A program made the translations under genes and the position numbers. From Caldifarciminota bacterium (GTDB taxonomy: Bacteria; Hydrothermota; Tepidihabitantia; Tepidihabitantales; CAIPLT01): a stretch of DNA of 12,401 nucleotides. The notes under the pieces were generated by a model. That model searched no databases and was not told the DNA's origin. It saw only the letters and a program-made list of their open reading frames with translations. The stretch's first letter is position 1, and each line of letters begins with the position of its first letter. The stretch spans positions 1-12,401 of the forward strand of contig JANXBB010000094.1 in assembly GCA_025061975.1 (NCBI GenBank), written 5' to 3'. Below are positions 5,788 to 12,401 of the stretch, one piece after another.

Positions 5788-6300
5788 TCAATTCTTAGTT
5801 GTTGAGTTAAGTTGTTTAAGTAATTTTTTATAAATTTTTTTTAATAAATCATACAAATCATTAGCTACGTTTCTGTATCCATTTATTGACATTCCTATCG
5901 GATCAACTATCTCTTTACTACTGCCACTTGCAAATTCAGAAATTAAAAAAGTCTTTGTTTGAGCATTAGGCATGATTTCTAATATTTTTTCTTTGTGTGC
6001 CTTTTCCATTACTAATATCAAATCAGCGTTTTTAATAGCTGACTTTGAGATCCGCCGAGTTCGGTGGCCAGTTAAATCAATTCCGTATTCCGATAATACT
6101 TTCACCGCATTTTCTGAAGGGGGCATATTATTTAAAGCTATTGTACCGCAAGACGCAGTTCGAATTTTTATCGGAAACTGCGGTTTCTCCTCATTTAATA
6201 TTTTTTTCATCAAAGCTTCAGCCATTGGACTACGACAAGAATTACCTGAACATACAAAAAGAATTGTAAAGCTCTTATGAGTTTTGATGTTCCCTTTCAT
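5788..6300 (-). CDS. Low-molecular-weight phosphotyrosine/phosphoarginine phosphatase
   Basis: This 170-residue protein has the LMW-PTP P-loop CSGNSCRS (17-24: nucleophile Cys17, Arg23, Ser24) followed by PMAEAL. It also has the DxTGHRTRRIS segment (about 75-85) and the general acid Asp133 in EIVDPIGMSINGYRN. Family members hydrolyse phosphotyrosine or phosphoarginine on proteins through a cysteinyl phosphate. In Bacillus YwlE, Thr in CTGNTCRS favours phosphoarginine, while Ile in CxGNICRS favours phosphotyrosine. Here that position is Ser, closer to YwlE, and the DPIGMS segment also resembles YwlE. The substrate therefore stays open. Arsenate reductase is less likely. The start overlaps the purD stop by 4 nt (ATGA), and the stop is 15 nt before the acyl-CoA dehydrogenase ATG. 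Confidence 0.9.
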   Translation of the reverse strand: MKGNIKTHKSFTILFVCSGNSCRSPMAEALMKKILNEEKPQFPIKIRTASCGTIALNNMPPSENAVKVLSEYGIDLTGHRTRRISKSAIKNADLILVMEKAHKEKILEIMPNAQTKTFLISEFASGSSKEIVDPIGMSINGYRNVANDLYDLLKKIYKKLLKQLNSTTKN

Positions 6301-7541
6301 AAAACCCCAATATCATTTCGATAATACATATTTTCAAAATTAATTTCAGAAACCCTCTGATACGCATACTTTCTCGCTTCTGCTAGTGTAGCTCCAATTC
6401 CAGTTATTGCCAGTACCCGCCCTCCACTTGTATAAAAACTATGATCAATACGTTTAGTACCACAATGAAAAATTAATGTATTGTCATTGTCGGCTAAATT
6501 GCCTTTAATTATCTTCCCTGTTTCGTATTTTCCAGGATACCCACCGGATGCCATAATAACAGTCAAAGCATATAACTTTTTCCACTCAAGAATTGAAAGA
6601 TGCCCTTCTATTACGTTTATACAAATTTCGACGAGATCATTTTTTAACAATGGAAGTAGCACCTCAGCCTCAGGATCGCCCCAGCGACAATTAAACTCTA
6701 AAATGTAGGGTTTATCTTCTTTTATCATTAGCCCAATATAAAGCACACCGTGATATTCAATATTTTCTTTTTTTAATGCCTCAAGGAGGGGAGTTAATAA
6801 TTCATTTTCGATTTTTTCGGTCCATTTTTCATCCAACTCGGGAACTGGCGCGTAAGTTCCCATGCCACCCGTGTTTGGCCCTTTATTACCATCATATAGT
6901 GGTTTATGATCGCGAGCTGGAATGCAGGGAATTATTTTTTCCCCATCGCACAAAGTCAATAAAGAAATTTCTTTTCCTTCAATAAAATCTTCTATAACTA
7001 TTGTGTTGCCCTCTTCGCCAAAAATTCTGTTTTCTAAAATCTTTTTAACTATCGAATGTGCCTCATTTAAACTTTGAACAATAAATACACCTTTTCCTTG
7101 TGCTAACCCTGAAACTTTTATAACAACTGGGAACTCTTTGGTTTCGAGATAACTTATAGCTCTTTTACTGTCATTAAAGATCTCAAAATTAGGTGCTGGT
7201 AGATTATATTTGCTACAAAATTTACGCGCAAAAGCCTTTGAAGTTTCAAGTTGGGCAGCATTTTTAGTCGGACCAAATATTTTATAGCCGGCTTCTTGAA
7301 ATTCGTCCACTATTCCTAGACTTAATGGTAATTCAGGCCCAACAATTGTCAAATCAACATTTTCTTTCTTTACAAAAGCTAGCAACTCTGAAATGTTATC
7401 AGCGCTTATTGGAATACAATGAGCTAATTGTGAAATACCTCCATTTCCCGGTGCACAATATGCTTTACATTGAGTTTGAGCAAGTTTCCAAACTAATGCA
7501 TGTTCTCGACCACCTGAGCCTATAACTAAAACTTTTGTCAT
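6297..7541 (-). CDS. purD: Phosphoribosylamine-glycine ligase (GAR synthetase)
   Basis: This 414-residue protein catalyses the second step of purine synthesis, joining phosphoribosylamine and glycine with ATP. The N-terminal domain starts MTKVLVIGSGGREHALVWKL and includes YCAPGNGG (28-35) and VGPELPL. The ATP-grasp core has KVSGLAQGKGVFIV (142-155), PARDHKPLYDGNKGPNTGGMG (208-228) and the metal ligands E282 and N284 in LEFNCRWGDPEAE. The C-terminal domain has the YTSGGRVLAITGIGATLAEA motif. The length is slightly below E. coli PurD (429). It starts 4 nt after the OPRT-like gene with no strong Shine-Dalgarno and overlaps the phosphatase gene by 4 nt. No other pur gene is in the window. Confidence 0.98.
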   Translation of the reverse strand: MTKVLVIGSGGREHALVWKLAQTQCKAYCAPGNGGISQLAHCIPISADNISELLAFVKKENVDLTIVGPELPLSLGIVDEFQEAGYKIFGPTKNAAQLETSKAFARKFCSKYNLPAPNFEIFNDSKRAISYLETKEFPVVIKVSGLAQGKGVFIVQSLNEAHSIVKKILENRIFGEEGNTIVIEDFIEGKEISLLTLCDGEKIIPCIPARDHKPLYDGNKGPNTGGMGTYAPVPELDEKWTEKIENELLTPLLEALKKENIEYHGVLYIGLMIKEDKPYILEFNCRWGDPEAEVLLPLLKNDLVEICINVIEGHLSILEWKKLYALTVIMASGGYPGKYETGKIIKGNLADNDNTLIFHCGTKRIDHSFYTSGGRVLAITGIGATLAEARKYAYQRVSEINFENMYYRNDIGVL

Positions 7542-7545
7542 GTTT

Positions 7546-8592
7546 TTAGCGCTTTGTTTCTTCGTAGTACTTAAGCCCCCTTAAACGATGCCAATTTTTA
7601 GGGGATTGAAAATATAATTTTAGTTCGGCGTATTCTTCAGGTGTTAACTGGGTAATTTCTTGGGGAATATTAGAAGATAGCGCCGAGTTAATATTGGTAA
7701 GCGAAAGTAGTTCAACATTTATTTTTTTAAGAACTTCAGCTCCCTTTTCACAGCGATCAAAAATTACAAAACATTTATTTACTTCACCACCGAGACGCCT
7801 AATTTCTTGACAAACATTTAACTTTGTCTGCCCTGATACAATCGTATCGTCAACAACCAGAACTTTCTTGTGCAACAATAATGCTGGATTTATTCCTTCA
7901 AGAAGAGGCGCTTCATAATAACGCCTCCGACGTCGGGCGAAAAGACTGGGTTTTGAAAATTTTTGAGCTATAGAATTAGCTAAGGTAATACTTCCAGCTT
8001 CAATTCCGCAGACTAAATCAAACTCAAGATTTTCTAAAAACAAACAAGCGCTAGAAATTACAAAATTATATACTAAAGGAAAAGAAGGTAAAATTTTAAT
8101 ATCAATATAAATGGGGCTAAAATTTTTACGTTCATCAACTTTGAAAAATGGTTTAATGTCTCCAAGACTTACTTTAATCGCACCAATTTGCCATAAAAGC
8201 GCCGCAATAATTTCAGAAAAACTTCCTTTAAGCTTTGTTAACATTTTAACATCCGGAACAATACGATATTGCTCGCGTAGTAACCTAAAAAGTTTTAATG
8301 CTTCCATATGATTAGCAGTTTCAAATGAAAAATGTGTCTTATCGGTATCAAAAATCGCATTAAAATATAATATTGTACGAGTTTTCTTATAAAAAGGAAA
8401 AATTAAAGCATTAGCCTCATGCTTTCCAGTGCCGATCCTGGTAATATTGGAATTAATCTTGCCTTTATAAGTCTTAAACACATTATTTACCAGTTGTTTA
8501 ATTTCCCGGTTTTCGAATATCAGTGGTGTTGTAAATCGCACGATATTGTTTTTTACTTCTAACGCAACAATTGGAATCTGCTCTAATTTCAT
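7546..8592 (-). CDS. Divergent orotate-phosphoribosyltransferase-like protein with extra N-terminal domain
   Basis: The 348-residue protein (ATG at 8592) has two parts. The C-terminal region (about 125-300) is a type I phosphoribosyltransferase: NFSPIYIDIKILPSFP (157-172), CGIEAGSITLANSIA (about 195-209) and the PRPP-binding motif VLVVDDTIVSGQT (244-256) with its DD pair. The order of these blocks is that of orotate phosphoribosyltransferase (PyrE). The usual catalytic-loop pattern RKxxKxHG is replaced by RRRRRYYE (about 220-227), and the SG of the FxLxSGxxSP motif is missing, so activity on orotate is uncertain. Residues 1 to about 120 are a domain I do not recognise, giving a length well above the roughly 200 residues of PyrE. 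The ATG is 2 nt after the coaE stop. A TTG at 8598 overlapping that stop is an alternative start. purD follows after 4 nt. Confidence 0.8.
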   Translation of the reverse strand: MKLEQIPIVALEVKNNIVRFTTPLIFENREIKQLVNNVFKTYKGKINSNITRIGTGKHEANALIFPFYKKTRTILYFNAIFDTDKTHFSFETANHMEALKLFRLLREQYRIVPDVKMLTKLKGSFSEIIAALLWQIGAIKVSLGDIKPFFKVDERKNFSPIYIDIKILPSFPLVYNFVISSACLFLENLEFDLVCGIEAGSITLANSIAQKFSKPSLFARRRRRYYEAPLLEGINPALLLHKKVLVVDDTIVSGQTKLNVCQEIRRLGGEVNKCFVIFDRCEKGAEVLKKINVELLSLTNINSALSSNIPQEITQLTPEEYAELKLYFQSPKNWHRLRGLKYYEETKR

Positions 8593-8594
8593 AA

Positions 8595-9224
8595 TCAAGA
8601 GCTTAATTGCAGTTTTTCTTTAAAATAAGCTTTAATAATTTGGTATAACTTATAGGTGCGTTCGTGCAATACTTTATAGGAACTGTCGTTAATTATTACG
8701 AAATCAGCAAGTGTCTCCATTTTATCTTCGTCCATTTGAAAACTTAGTCTTTTTTTAATCTCATTGGGTTGAAAACCTTTTTTTTTCATTCGAATAATTT
8801 TTTGGCAATTTGGAGCACGAACTAAAATTCGTAAATCAAGTGGGACTTTATTACCCCACATAAAAAGCAAAGCAGCATCTAAAATTTTAATTTCTTGTGG
8901 TGAGTTCTTGAGTTTTACACAAATCTCTTTAATTAATGGAGGATGAACAATTTGGTTTAAAAAGTTTAAGTGTTTTCTGTGTGAAAAAACAATTTGTGCT
9001 AGCTTTTTGCGATCAATTTGATTTTGAGAATCCAAAATATTTTCTCCGAAGGCTTTTAAAATTCTTTTATAAACTGGACTGCCCGGAAAATAAAGTCCCC
9101 AGGCAACTTCATCGGCTTTAATAATAACAGTCGGATAACCGTCGGCTATGAAAAATTCTTGTAACATTTTTGCAACTTCACTTTTTCCTGCACCAATTTG
9201 ACCCCCAATTCCAAGTTTGATCAT
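8595..9224 (-). CDS. coaE: Dephospho-CoA kinase
   Basis: This 209-residue protein phosphorylates the ribose 3'-OH of dephospho-CoA in the last step of CoA synthesis. The Walker A loop GQIGAGKS is at 8-15. KADEVAWGLYFPGSPVYKRI corresponds to the family's DAD and substrate-binding region. FGENILDSQNQIDRKKLAQIVF, LNQIVHPPLI, LDAALLFMWG and ADFVIINDSS are the other blocks in normal order. The length agrees with E. coli CoaE (206). I chose the ATG at 9224 because the longer in-frame start at 9302 would overlap the fabF end and put 26 non-family residues before the P-loop. Only weak purine-rich sequence (AAGAAG) lies upstream. The placement after acpP and fabF fits, because CoA supplies the phosphopantetheine arm of ACP. 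Confidence 0.94.
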   Translation of the reverse strand: MIKLGIGGQIGAGKSEVAKMLQEFFIADGYPTVIIKADEVAWGLYFPGSPVYKRILKAFGENILDSQNQIDRKKLAQIVFSHRKHLNFLNQIVHPPLIKEICVKLKNSPQEIKILDAALLFMWGNKVPLDLRILVRAPNCQKIIRMKKKGFQPNEIKKRLSFQMDEDKMETLADFVIINDSSYKVLHERTYKLYQIIKAYFKEKLQLSS

Positions 9225-9258
9225 TGAAATTATCAAAATCTTCTTGGAATTTTCCCGG

Positions 9259-10503
9259 TTAGTAATTAAACCGTTTGGCAAGAAGCGCAGTGTTATGAGC
9301 ACCGAAGCCTAAAGAATTAGAAATTGCAGCACGAATGTCTATGCTTCGAGTGCCTTCGGGTACATAATCTAAATCTAATTCCGGATCAGCATTTTCTAAA
9401 TTTATTGTTGGATGAACTTTTTGATACTTAATTGAAAGGCACAAAACAACAAATTCAATAGCACCAGCAGCTCCTAATGCGTGACCAATCATTGACTTAG
9501 TAGAATTTACAGGTATTTTTTTAGCTCTTTCCCCAAATAATTTTTTTATTGCTTGGGTTTCTGTAAGGTCGTTTAAGTCAGTTGATGTCCCGTGAGCATT
9601 TATATAATCAATATCATCCGGAGTAAGATTGGCTTCAAGAATCGCCAAGCGCATCGCTTCATAAGCACCAGCGCCTTCAGGAGCTGGAGCAGTAATATGA
9701 TAAGCATCTCCGGTTATTCCATAACCGGAAATCTCACAGTAGATTTTAGCATTGCGTTTTAATGCGTGTTCTAATTCCTCTAAAATAACCACGCCAGCAC
9801 CTTCTGCAATCACAAAACCATCGCGGTCTTTAGAAAATGGGCGCGATGCTTTCTCGGGTGCATCGTTACGTTTGCTTAATGCACCCATATTAGCAAATCC
9901 GGCAATACAATAAGCAGTAATCGGTGTTTCACTCCCGCCGGCGATCATAATATCAGCGTCGCCTTGTTTAATATGTCTAAAACTATTACCAATCGCATGT
10001 GCTCCGGAAGCACATGCTGAAGTTGTGCAATAATTGGGCCCCCGGAGTCCAAAATAAATCGAAATATTTCCTGAAGCAATATCAGGAATCATCATTGGAA
10101 TTAACAACGGCGAGACTCGATCTGGCCCTTTAGTTAAAAAAATCTCGTGTTGACGTTCCCAGGTTTCAATTCCGCCCATGCCTGAACCAATAATTACTCC
10201 GATGCGGTTTTTATCTTCCTTACTGAAGTCTAATCCAGCATCGTTAACAGCGTCAAGAGCCGCCCACATTGCAAATTGAGTAAACCGATCATACCTCCGT
10301 AGTGTCTTTGCGTCAAATTTCTTTGAGGGATCAAAATCTTTTACTTCTCCGGCAATTTGGACCGGAAGGGTTGATGGATCAAAACGAGTTATACGAGAAA
10401 TCCCTGATTTTCCGGCAAGTAAGTTGTTCCAAAAAGTATTCACGTCAACGCCTAAACAACTTACAACGCCTAATCCCGTAACGACAACTCGCCGCGAACC
10501 CAT
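9259..10503 (-). CDS. fabF: 3-oxoacyl-[acyl-carrier-protein] synthase II (KAS II)
   Basis: This 414-residue condensing enzyme extends acyl-ACP with malonyl-ACP in type II fatty acid synthesis. It starts MGSRRVVVTGLGVVSCLG. The active site is Cys164 in TTSACASGAHAIGN, His304 in NAHGTSTDLND, Lys336 and His341 in STKSMIGHALGAAGAIE, and it ends in SNSLGFGAHNTALLAKRF. The length and motif order match FabF rather than FabB or FabH. It begins 24 nt after acpP and ends 34 nt before coaE. The acpP-fabF pair is a common bacterial arrangement. No strong Shine-Dalgarno precedes it, which suggests it depends on translation of acpP. Confidence 0.98.
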   Translation of the reverse strand: MGSRRVVVTGLGVVSCLGVDVNTFWNNLLAGKSGISRITRFDPSTLPVQIAGEVKDFDPSKKFDAKTLRRYDRFTQFAMWAALDAVNDAGLDFSKEDKNRIGVIIGSGMGGIETWERQHEIFLTKGPDRVSPLLIPMMIPDIASGNISIYFGLRGPNYCTTSACASGAHAIGNSFRHIKQGDADIMIAGGSETPITAYCIAGFANMGALSKRNDAPEKASRPFSKDRDGFVIAEGAGVVILEELEHALKRNAKIYCEISGYGITGDAYHITAPAPEGAGAYEAMRLAILEANLTPDDIDYINAHGTSTDLNDLTETQAIKKLFGERAKKIPVNSTKSMIGHALGAAGAIEFVVLCLSIKYQKVHPTINLENADPELDLDYVPEGTRSIDIRAAISNSLGFGAHNTALLAKRFNY

Positions 10504-10527
10504 GAAATCTATAAACGGTTTAAATTG

Positions 10528-10773
10528 TTATTGTGATTTTTGGGCAATTTTTTCTTCTAAATATTTAATCGCATCGCCAACTTTTACGATCTTAGCCGAA
10601 TCTTCATCCGGAATCTGAACACCGAATTTTTCCTCAAATGCCATTACAAGTTCCACAATGTCTAGGGAATCGGCTCCAAGATCTTCAACAAAAGATGCGT
10701 CTTCGGTAACTTTCTCGGGTGGTACATGCAATTGTTCAATAATAATATTTTTTACATCATCAGCTAATGCCAT
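10528..10773 (-). CDS. acpP: Acyl carrier protein
   Basis: This 81-residue acidic helical protein carries growing acyl chains on a phosphopantetheine arm. The attachment Ser36 is in the signature [20 protein letters not shown] (28-47), and helix III to IV follows as [26 protein letters not shown]. The length and acidity are typical. The start at 10773 is set by AGGAGGT (10781-10787) 7 nt upstream. It is the first gene of the long operon and lies about 40 nt downstream of a predicted start site. fabF follows after 24 nt and coaE after that, so carrier, condensing enzyme and CoA supply are linked. Confidence 0.98.
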   Translation of the reverse strand: MALADDVKNIIIEQLHVPPEKVTEDASFVEDLGADSLDIVELVMAFEEKFGVQIPDEDSAKIVKVGDAIKYLEEKIAQKSQ

Positions 10774-10821
10774 ATTTTTTACCTCCTGTACATTTTATTG
10801 TATTTCATAAGTTAATGTTTT

Positions 10822-10849
10822 ATTTTACAAATAATAATTATAAAGTCAA
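10822..10849 (-). promoter_or_regulatory. Promoter of the acpP-led operon
   Basis: On the minus strand TTGACT (10849-10844) is followed by 16 nt and TAAAAT (10827-10822), each hexamer one base from the sigma70 consensus. The predicted start is about 10815, giving a leader of roughly 40 nt that ends in the strong acpP Shine-Dalgarno. The spacer and flanks are very AT-rich. I see no FapR- or FabR-like operator. Confidence 0.72.
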
Positions 10850-11027
10850 GAGTAATTAACTGTATGTGTCATATTAATGCGCTCGAGAAAAGTTACACAA
10901 AATTACATATTTTTAGGTTTTTATTCTATTTAATGTTCATGGGAAACCAGTAAATAATACTTACAAGAGTCATACAGTTCCTTCCATAGATCTTGGCAAC
11001 CTTAAAACTCGTGAGCATCTAATCTAT
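10850..11027. other. Intergenic stretch without a supported gene
   Basis: These 178 bases form the upstream half of the 317-bp gap between the secreted-protein gene and acpP; the rest of the gap is the terminator and the acpP promoter and leader. I see no tRNA, riboswitch or coding sequence. The two largest small frames are 30 codons on the minus strand (11018..10926) and 29 codons on the plus strand from 10864. Neither has a ribosome binding site. CTGTATG (10860-10866) and CATACAG (10971-10977) are inverted copies about 100 bp apart, which is probably chance. Confidence 0.6.
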
Positions 11028-11075
11028 AAAAACCTTGGGGTGTAGGAGAAAAATAACCCCTACACCCCAAGGTTT
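11028..11075 (-). terminator. Intrinsic terminator of the secreted-protein gene
   Basis: A perfect 17-bp inverted repeat (arms 11059-11075 and 11030-11046) flanks a 12-nt loop. Read on the minus strand, the hairpin ends in GGTTT and continues as a run of five T (11032-11028). It begins 15 nt after the TAA stop at 11091. The length and G+C-rich core make it a strong Rho-independent terminator for the gene at 11091-12401, and it separates that gene from the acpP operon. On the plus strand the tail is only mixed A/T, so it probably acts in one direction. Confidence 0.92.
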
Positions 11076-11090
11076 AAGTTTTAATACTAA

Positions 11091-12401
11091 TTAGCGCGTG
11101 AAGATGAGTTTCTTAGTATGAGTATAATCAGCAGTCTCGAGTTTATAGAAATAAATACCCTCGCTCACCTCGCGATTATTCTCATCCCGACCGTCCCAGA
11201 AAAGACTATGCTCGCCAGCACCATAATAACCAGCCGCTAAAATCTTAACTAACCGACCCGACGCATCATAAATACTTAACCGAACATCCGAAGACTTAGC
11301 CAAACTAAACATAATATAACCTCCACCCCGAACCGGATTACGCATACCCTTTAACGCTGTAACCACCACATCAGAACCACTACCCTCAACAACACCACTC
11401 GTTGCTCCAATAAGCATCACATCATCAATATACCATCCCGGATACGTTACTGAAGGATCTGAACCAAAATGCCACCGAAGCTTAAACTGCTGACCAGCAT
11501 TCACCGGTAAATTAAACGTCGCTTCTGTCCAAGTGGTCATCGTCCCAGTATAACAAGATTCTCTAGGAATCGCAACATTAGCACTGCGCGCCGTGTCCGG
11601 ATATCCACCAACCGGATGAATCAAAGTCCACGTATTCCCCCCATCAGTCGAAAGCTTCACATTACCACCATCCCAACGCAACTCAATTTGATACCAATGC
11701 CAGAATTTTAACACCGGATTGTTAACCCCAGCAACAAAAGTCGGCGTTGTAAGTTTCCAGTTCGCACTATTAGTGTAACTACCACCTAACACCGTTGCCC
11801 AAAGCTTCTGACCTGAATAAGCAGCATTCGGCCCTGATGTCGGAATACCCCACTCCCAACCACCTGTCGCCGGATCAGGAATAAAACCACCATCATTCGC
11901 CTCAAAATCATAATACCTAACCGCACCAATAATTGTTGTCCGAGTTAACCGATCATTGTTAGGATTCTGATCCGATGCCCAAAAAGTCCTCATAATCACC
12001 GTAACATTCTCCGATATCGTCGGCGTCCAAGCAGTAAATGTTGCACGAGCTGTATCACCAGCCGCCAATGAAGCAATATTTACACTCCCAGTATAACGAA
12101 CTGCATTTCCAGTACCTAATATCGAACACCGCACCACAACATTACTCGCTGCACCTGTCCCATAATTCTTAATCAACGCAACCGGCGTCATCGAAGTATT
12201 CACCTGATGCACCGCTCCAGGAGCTCGAATCGCCTCAACCCCAACATCATTAGCCAATGGAGCCGCTCCCGTTACCCGCACAAAGTCAATATACATATTG
12301 TTACCATAACCAGAAAGCGCACGGAACCCAACATAAAATGTACTTGAGAAATTACCTAAATAAACAGTATGCTCCTGCCAACCCTGAGTTGGCTCATACC
12401 G
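11091..12401 (-). CDS. Secreted multi-domain protein with T9SS/FlgD-like C-terminal domain (C-terminal part)
   Basis: The last 436 residues of a larger protein; the frame is open to base 12401, so the Met at 12296 is internal. Residues 1-45 end a lectin-like sandwich domain (GFRALSGYGNNMYIDFVRV). About 50-160 is a CARDB/Ig-like repeat (DVGVEAIRAPGAV, NYGTGAASNVVV, SDQNPNNDRLT). About 163-335 is a MAM- or immune-inhibitor-A-like sandwich domain (YYDFEANDGGF, KFWHWYQIE, VKLSTDGGNTWT, GWYIDDVMLIG). About 345-436 is a FlgD-like/T9SS type A module (VRLSIYDASGRLVKIL, HSLFWDGRDENN, VSEGIYFYKLET, KKLIFTR), which in FCB-group bacteria directs export or surface attachment. No catalytic motif is visible in this part. 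Base composition is richer in G+C than the following genes. A strong terminator follows the stop. Confidence 0.85.
   Translation of the reverse strand, partial: RYEPTQGWQEHTVYLGNFSSTFYVGFRALSGYGNNMYIDFVRVTGAAPLANDVGVEAIRAPGAVHQVNTSMTPVALIKNYGTGAASNVVVRCSILGTGNAVRYTGSVNIASLAAGDTARATFTAWTPTISENVTVIMRTFWASDQNPNNDRLTRTTIIGAVRYYDFEANDGGFIPDPATGGWEWGIPTSGPNAAYSGQKLWATVLGGSYTNSANWKLTTPTFVAGVNNPVLKFWHWYQIELRWDGGNVKLSTDGGNTWTLIHPVGGYPDTARSANVAIPRESCYTGTMTTWTEATFNLPVNAGQQFKLRWHFGSDPSVTYPGWYIDDVMLIGATSGVVEGSGSDVVVTALKGMRNPVRGGGYIMFSLAKSSDVRLSIYDASGRLVKILAAGYYGAGEHSLFWDGRDENNREVSEGIYFYKLETADYTHTKKLIFTR

Noticed and set aside
9225-9302. Longer CoaE start overlapping fabF
   Set aside because: The 26 extra residues come from the fabF end and the gap, are not part of the family, and displace the P-loop from the N-terminus.
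10860-10977. CTGTATG ... CATACAG inverted pair as an operator
   Set aside because: The seven-base arms are about 100 bp apart with no extension, and one copy lies outside the likely promoter zone, so chance is a sufficient explanation.
10926-11018. 30-codon minus-strand frame (MLTSFKVAKIYGRN...) in the intergenic gap
   Set aside because: It has no Shine-Dalgarno, lies just after a strong terminator with no promoter between, and matches no protein I recognise.
1-12401. Search for CRISPR arrays, insertion sequences, phage or defence genes
   Set aside because: I saw no repeated spacers, terminal inverted repeats with a transposase, integrase or nuclease genes. The region is core housekeeping DNA plus one secreted protein.

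Overview
Every gene that can be supported in this window lies on the minus strand, so the biological order runs from high to low coordinates. The chromosome is AT-rich and bacterial. It combines a secreted protein whose C-terminal module resembles the FlgD-like / type IX-secretion (T9SS) type A domains of FCB-group and related candidate phyla, no encoded CCA in any tRNA, and an EF-Tu with an unusual switch I and a four-cysteine cluster. I infer an uncultivated lineage near the FCB group or candidate division WOR-3 (Stahlbacteria). That placement rests on recall and is low confidence.

Region A (12401 to about 11028): the C-terminal 436 residues of a large secreted or surface beta-sandwich protein, cut by the window edge. 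It is followed by a perfect 17-bp intrinsic terminator. Its base composition is clearly richer in G+C than the genes downstream. Region B (11027 to 10774): about 250 bp with no convincing gene, ending in a near-consensus promoter for acpP.

Region C (10773 to 3228): a tightly packed nine-gene run of acpP, fabF, coaE, a divergent orotate-phosphoribosyltransferase-like gene with an extra N-terminal domain, purD, a low-molecular-weight phosphatase, an acyl-CoA dehydrogenase, lepB and a nitroreductase-family gene. Gaps are 34 nt or less and several genes overlap or nearly touch, so it reads as one mixed housekeeping operon for lipid, CoA, nucleotide and protein-export functions. No terminator is visible at its end.

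Region D (3213 to 1): a translation and transcription operon. A TTGACG-N17-TATATT promoter starts tRNA-Thr(UGU), tRNA-Tyr(GUA) and tRNA-Gly(UCC). A second promoter that matches the sigma70 consensus exactly starts tRNA-Thr(GGU), tuf, rpmG, tRNA-Trp(CCA), secE, nusG, rplK and rplA, the last cut at base 1. The order and anticodons of the four leading tRNAs ahead of tuf match the E. coli thrU-tyrU-glyT-thrT-tufB locus. rpmG (48 codons) and tRNA-Trp overlap by two bases inside the rpmG stop codon.

I see no mobile element, CRISPR array, defence system or clearly new multi-gene system. The points most worth a second look are the EF-Tu variant, the altered OPRT-like fusion protein, and the rpmG/tRNA-Trp/secE junction, where tRNA processing would remove part of a stop codon.
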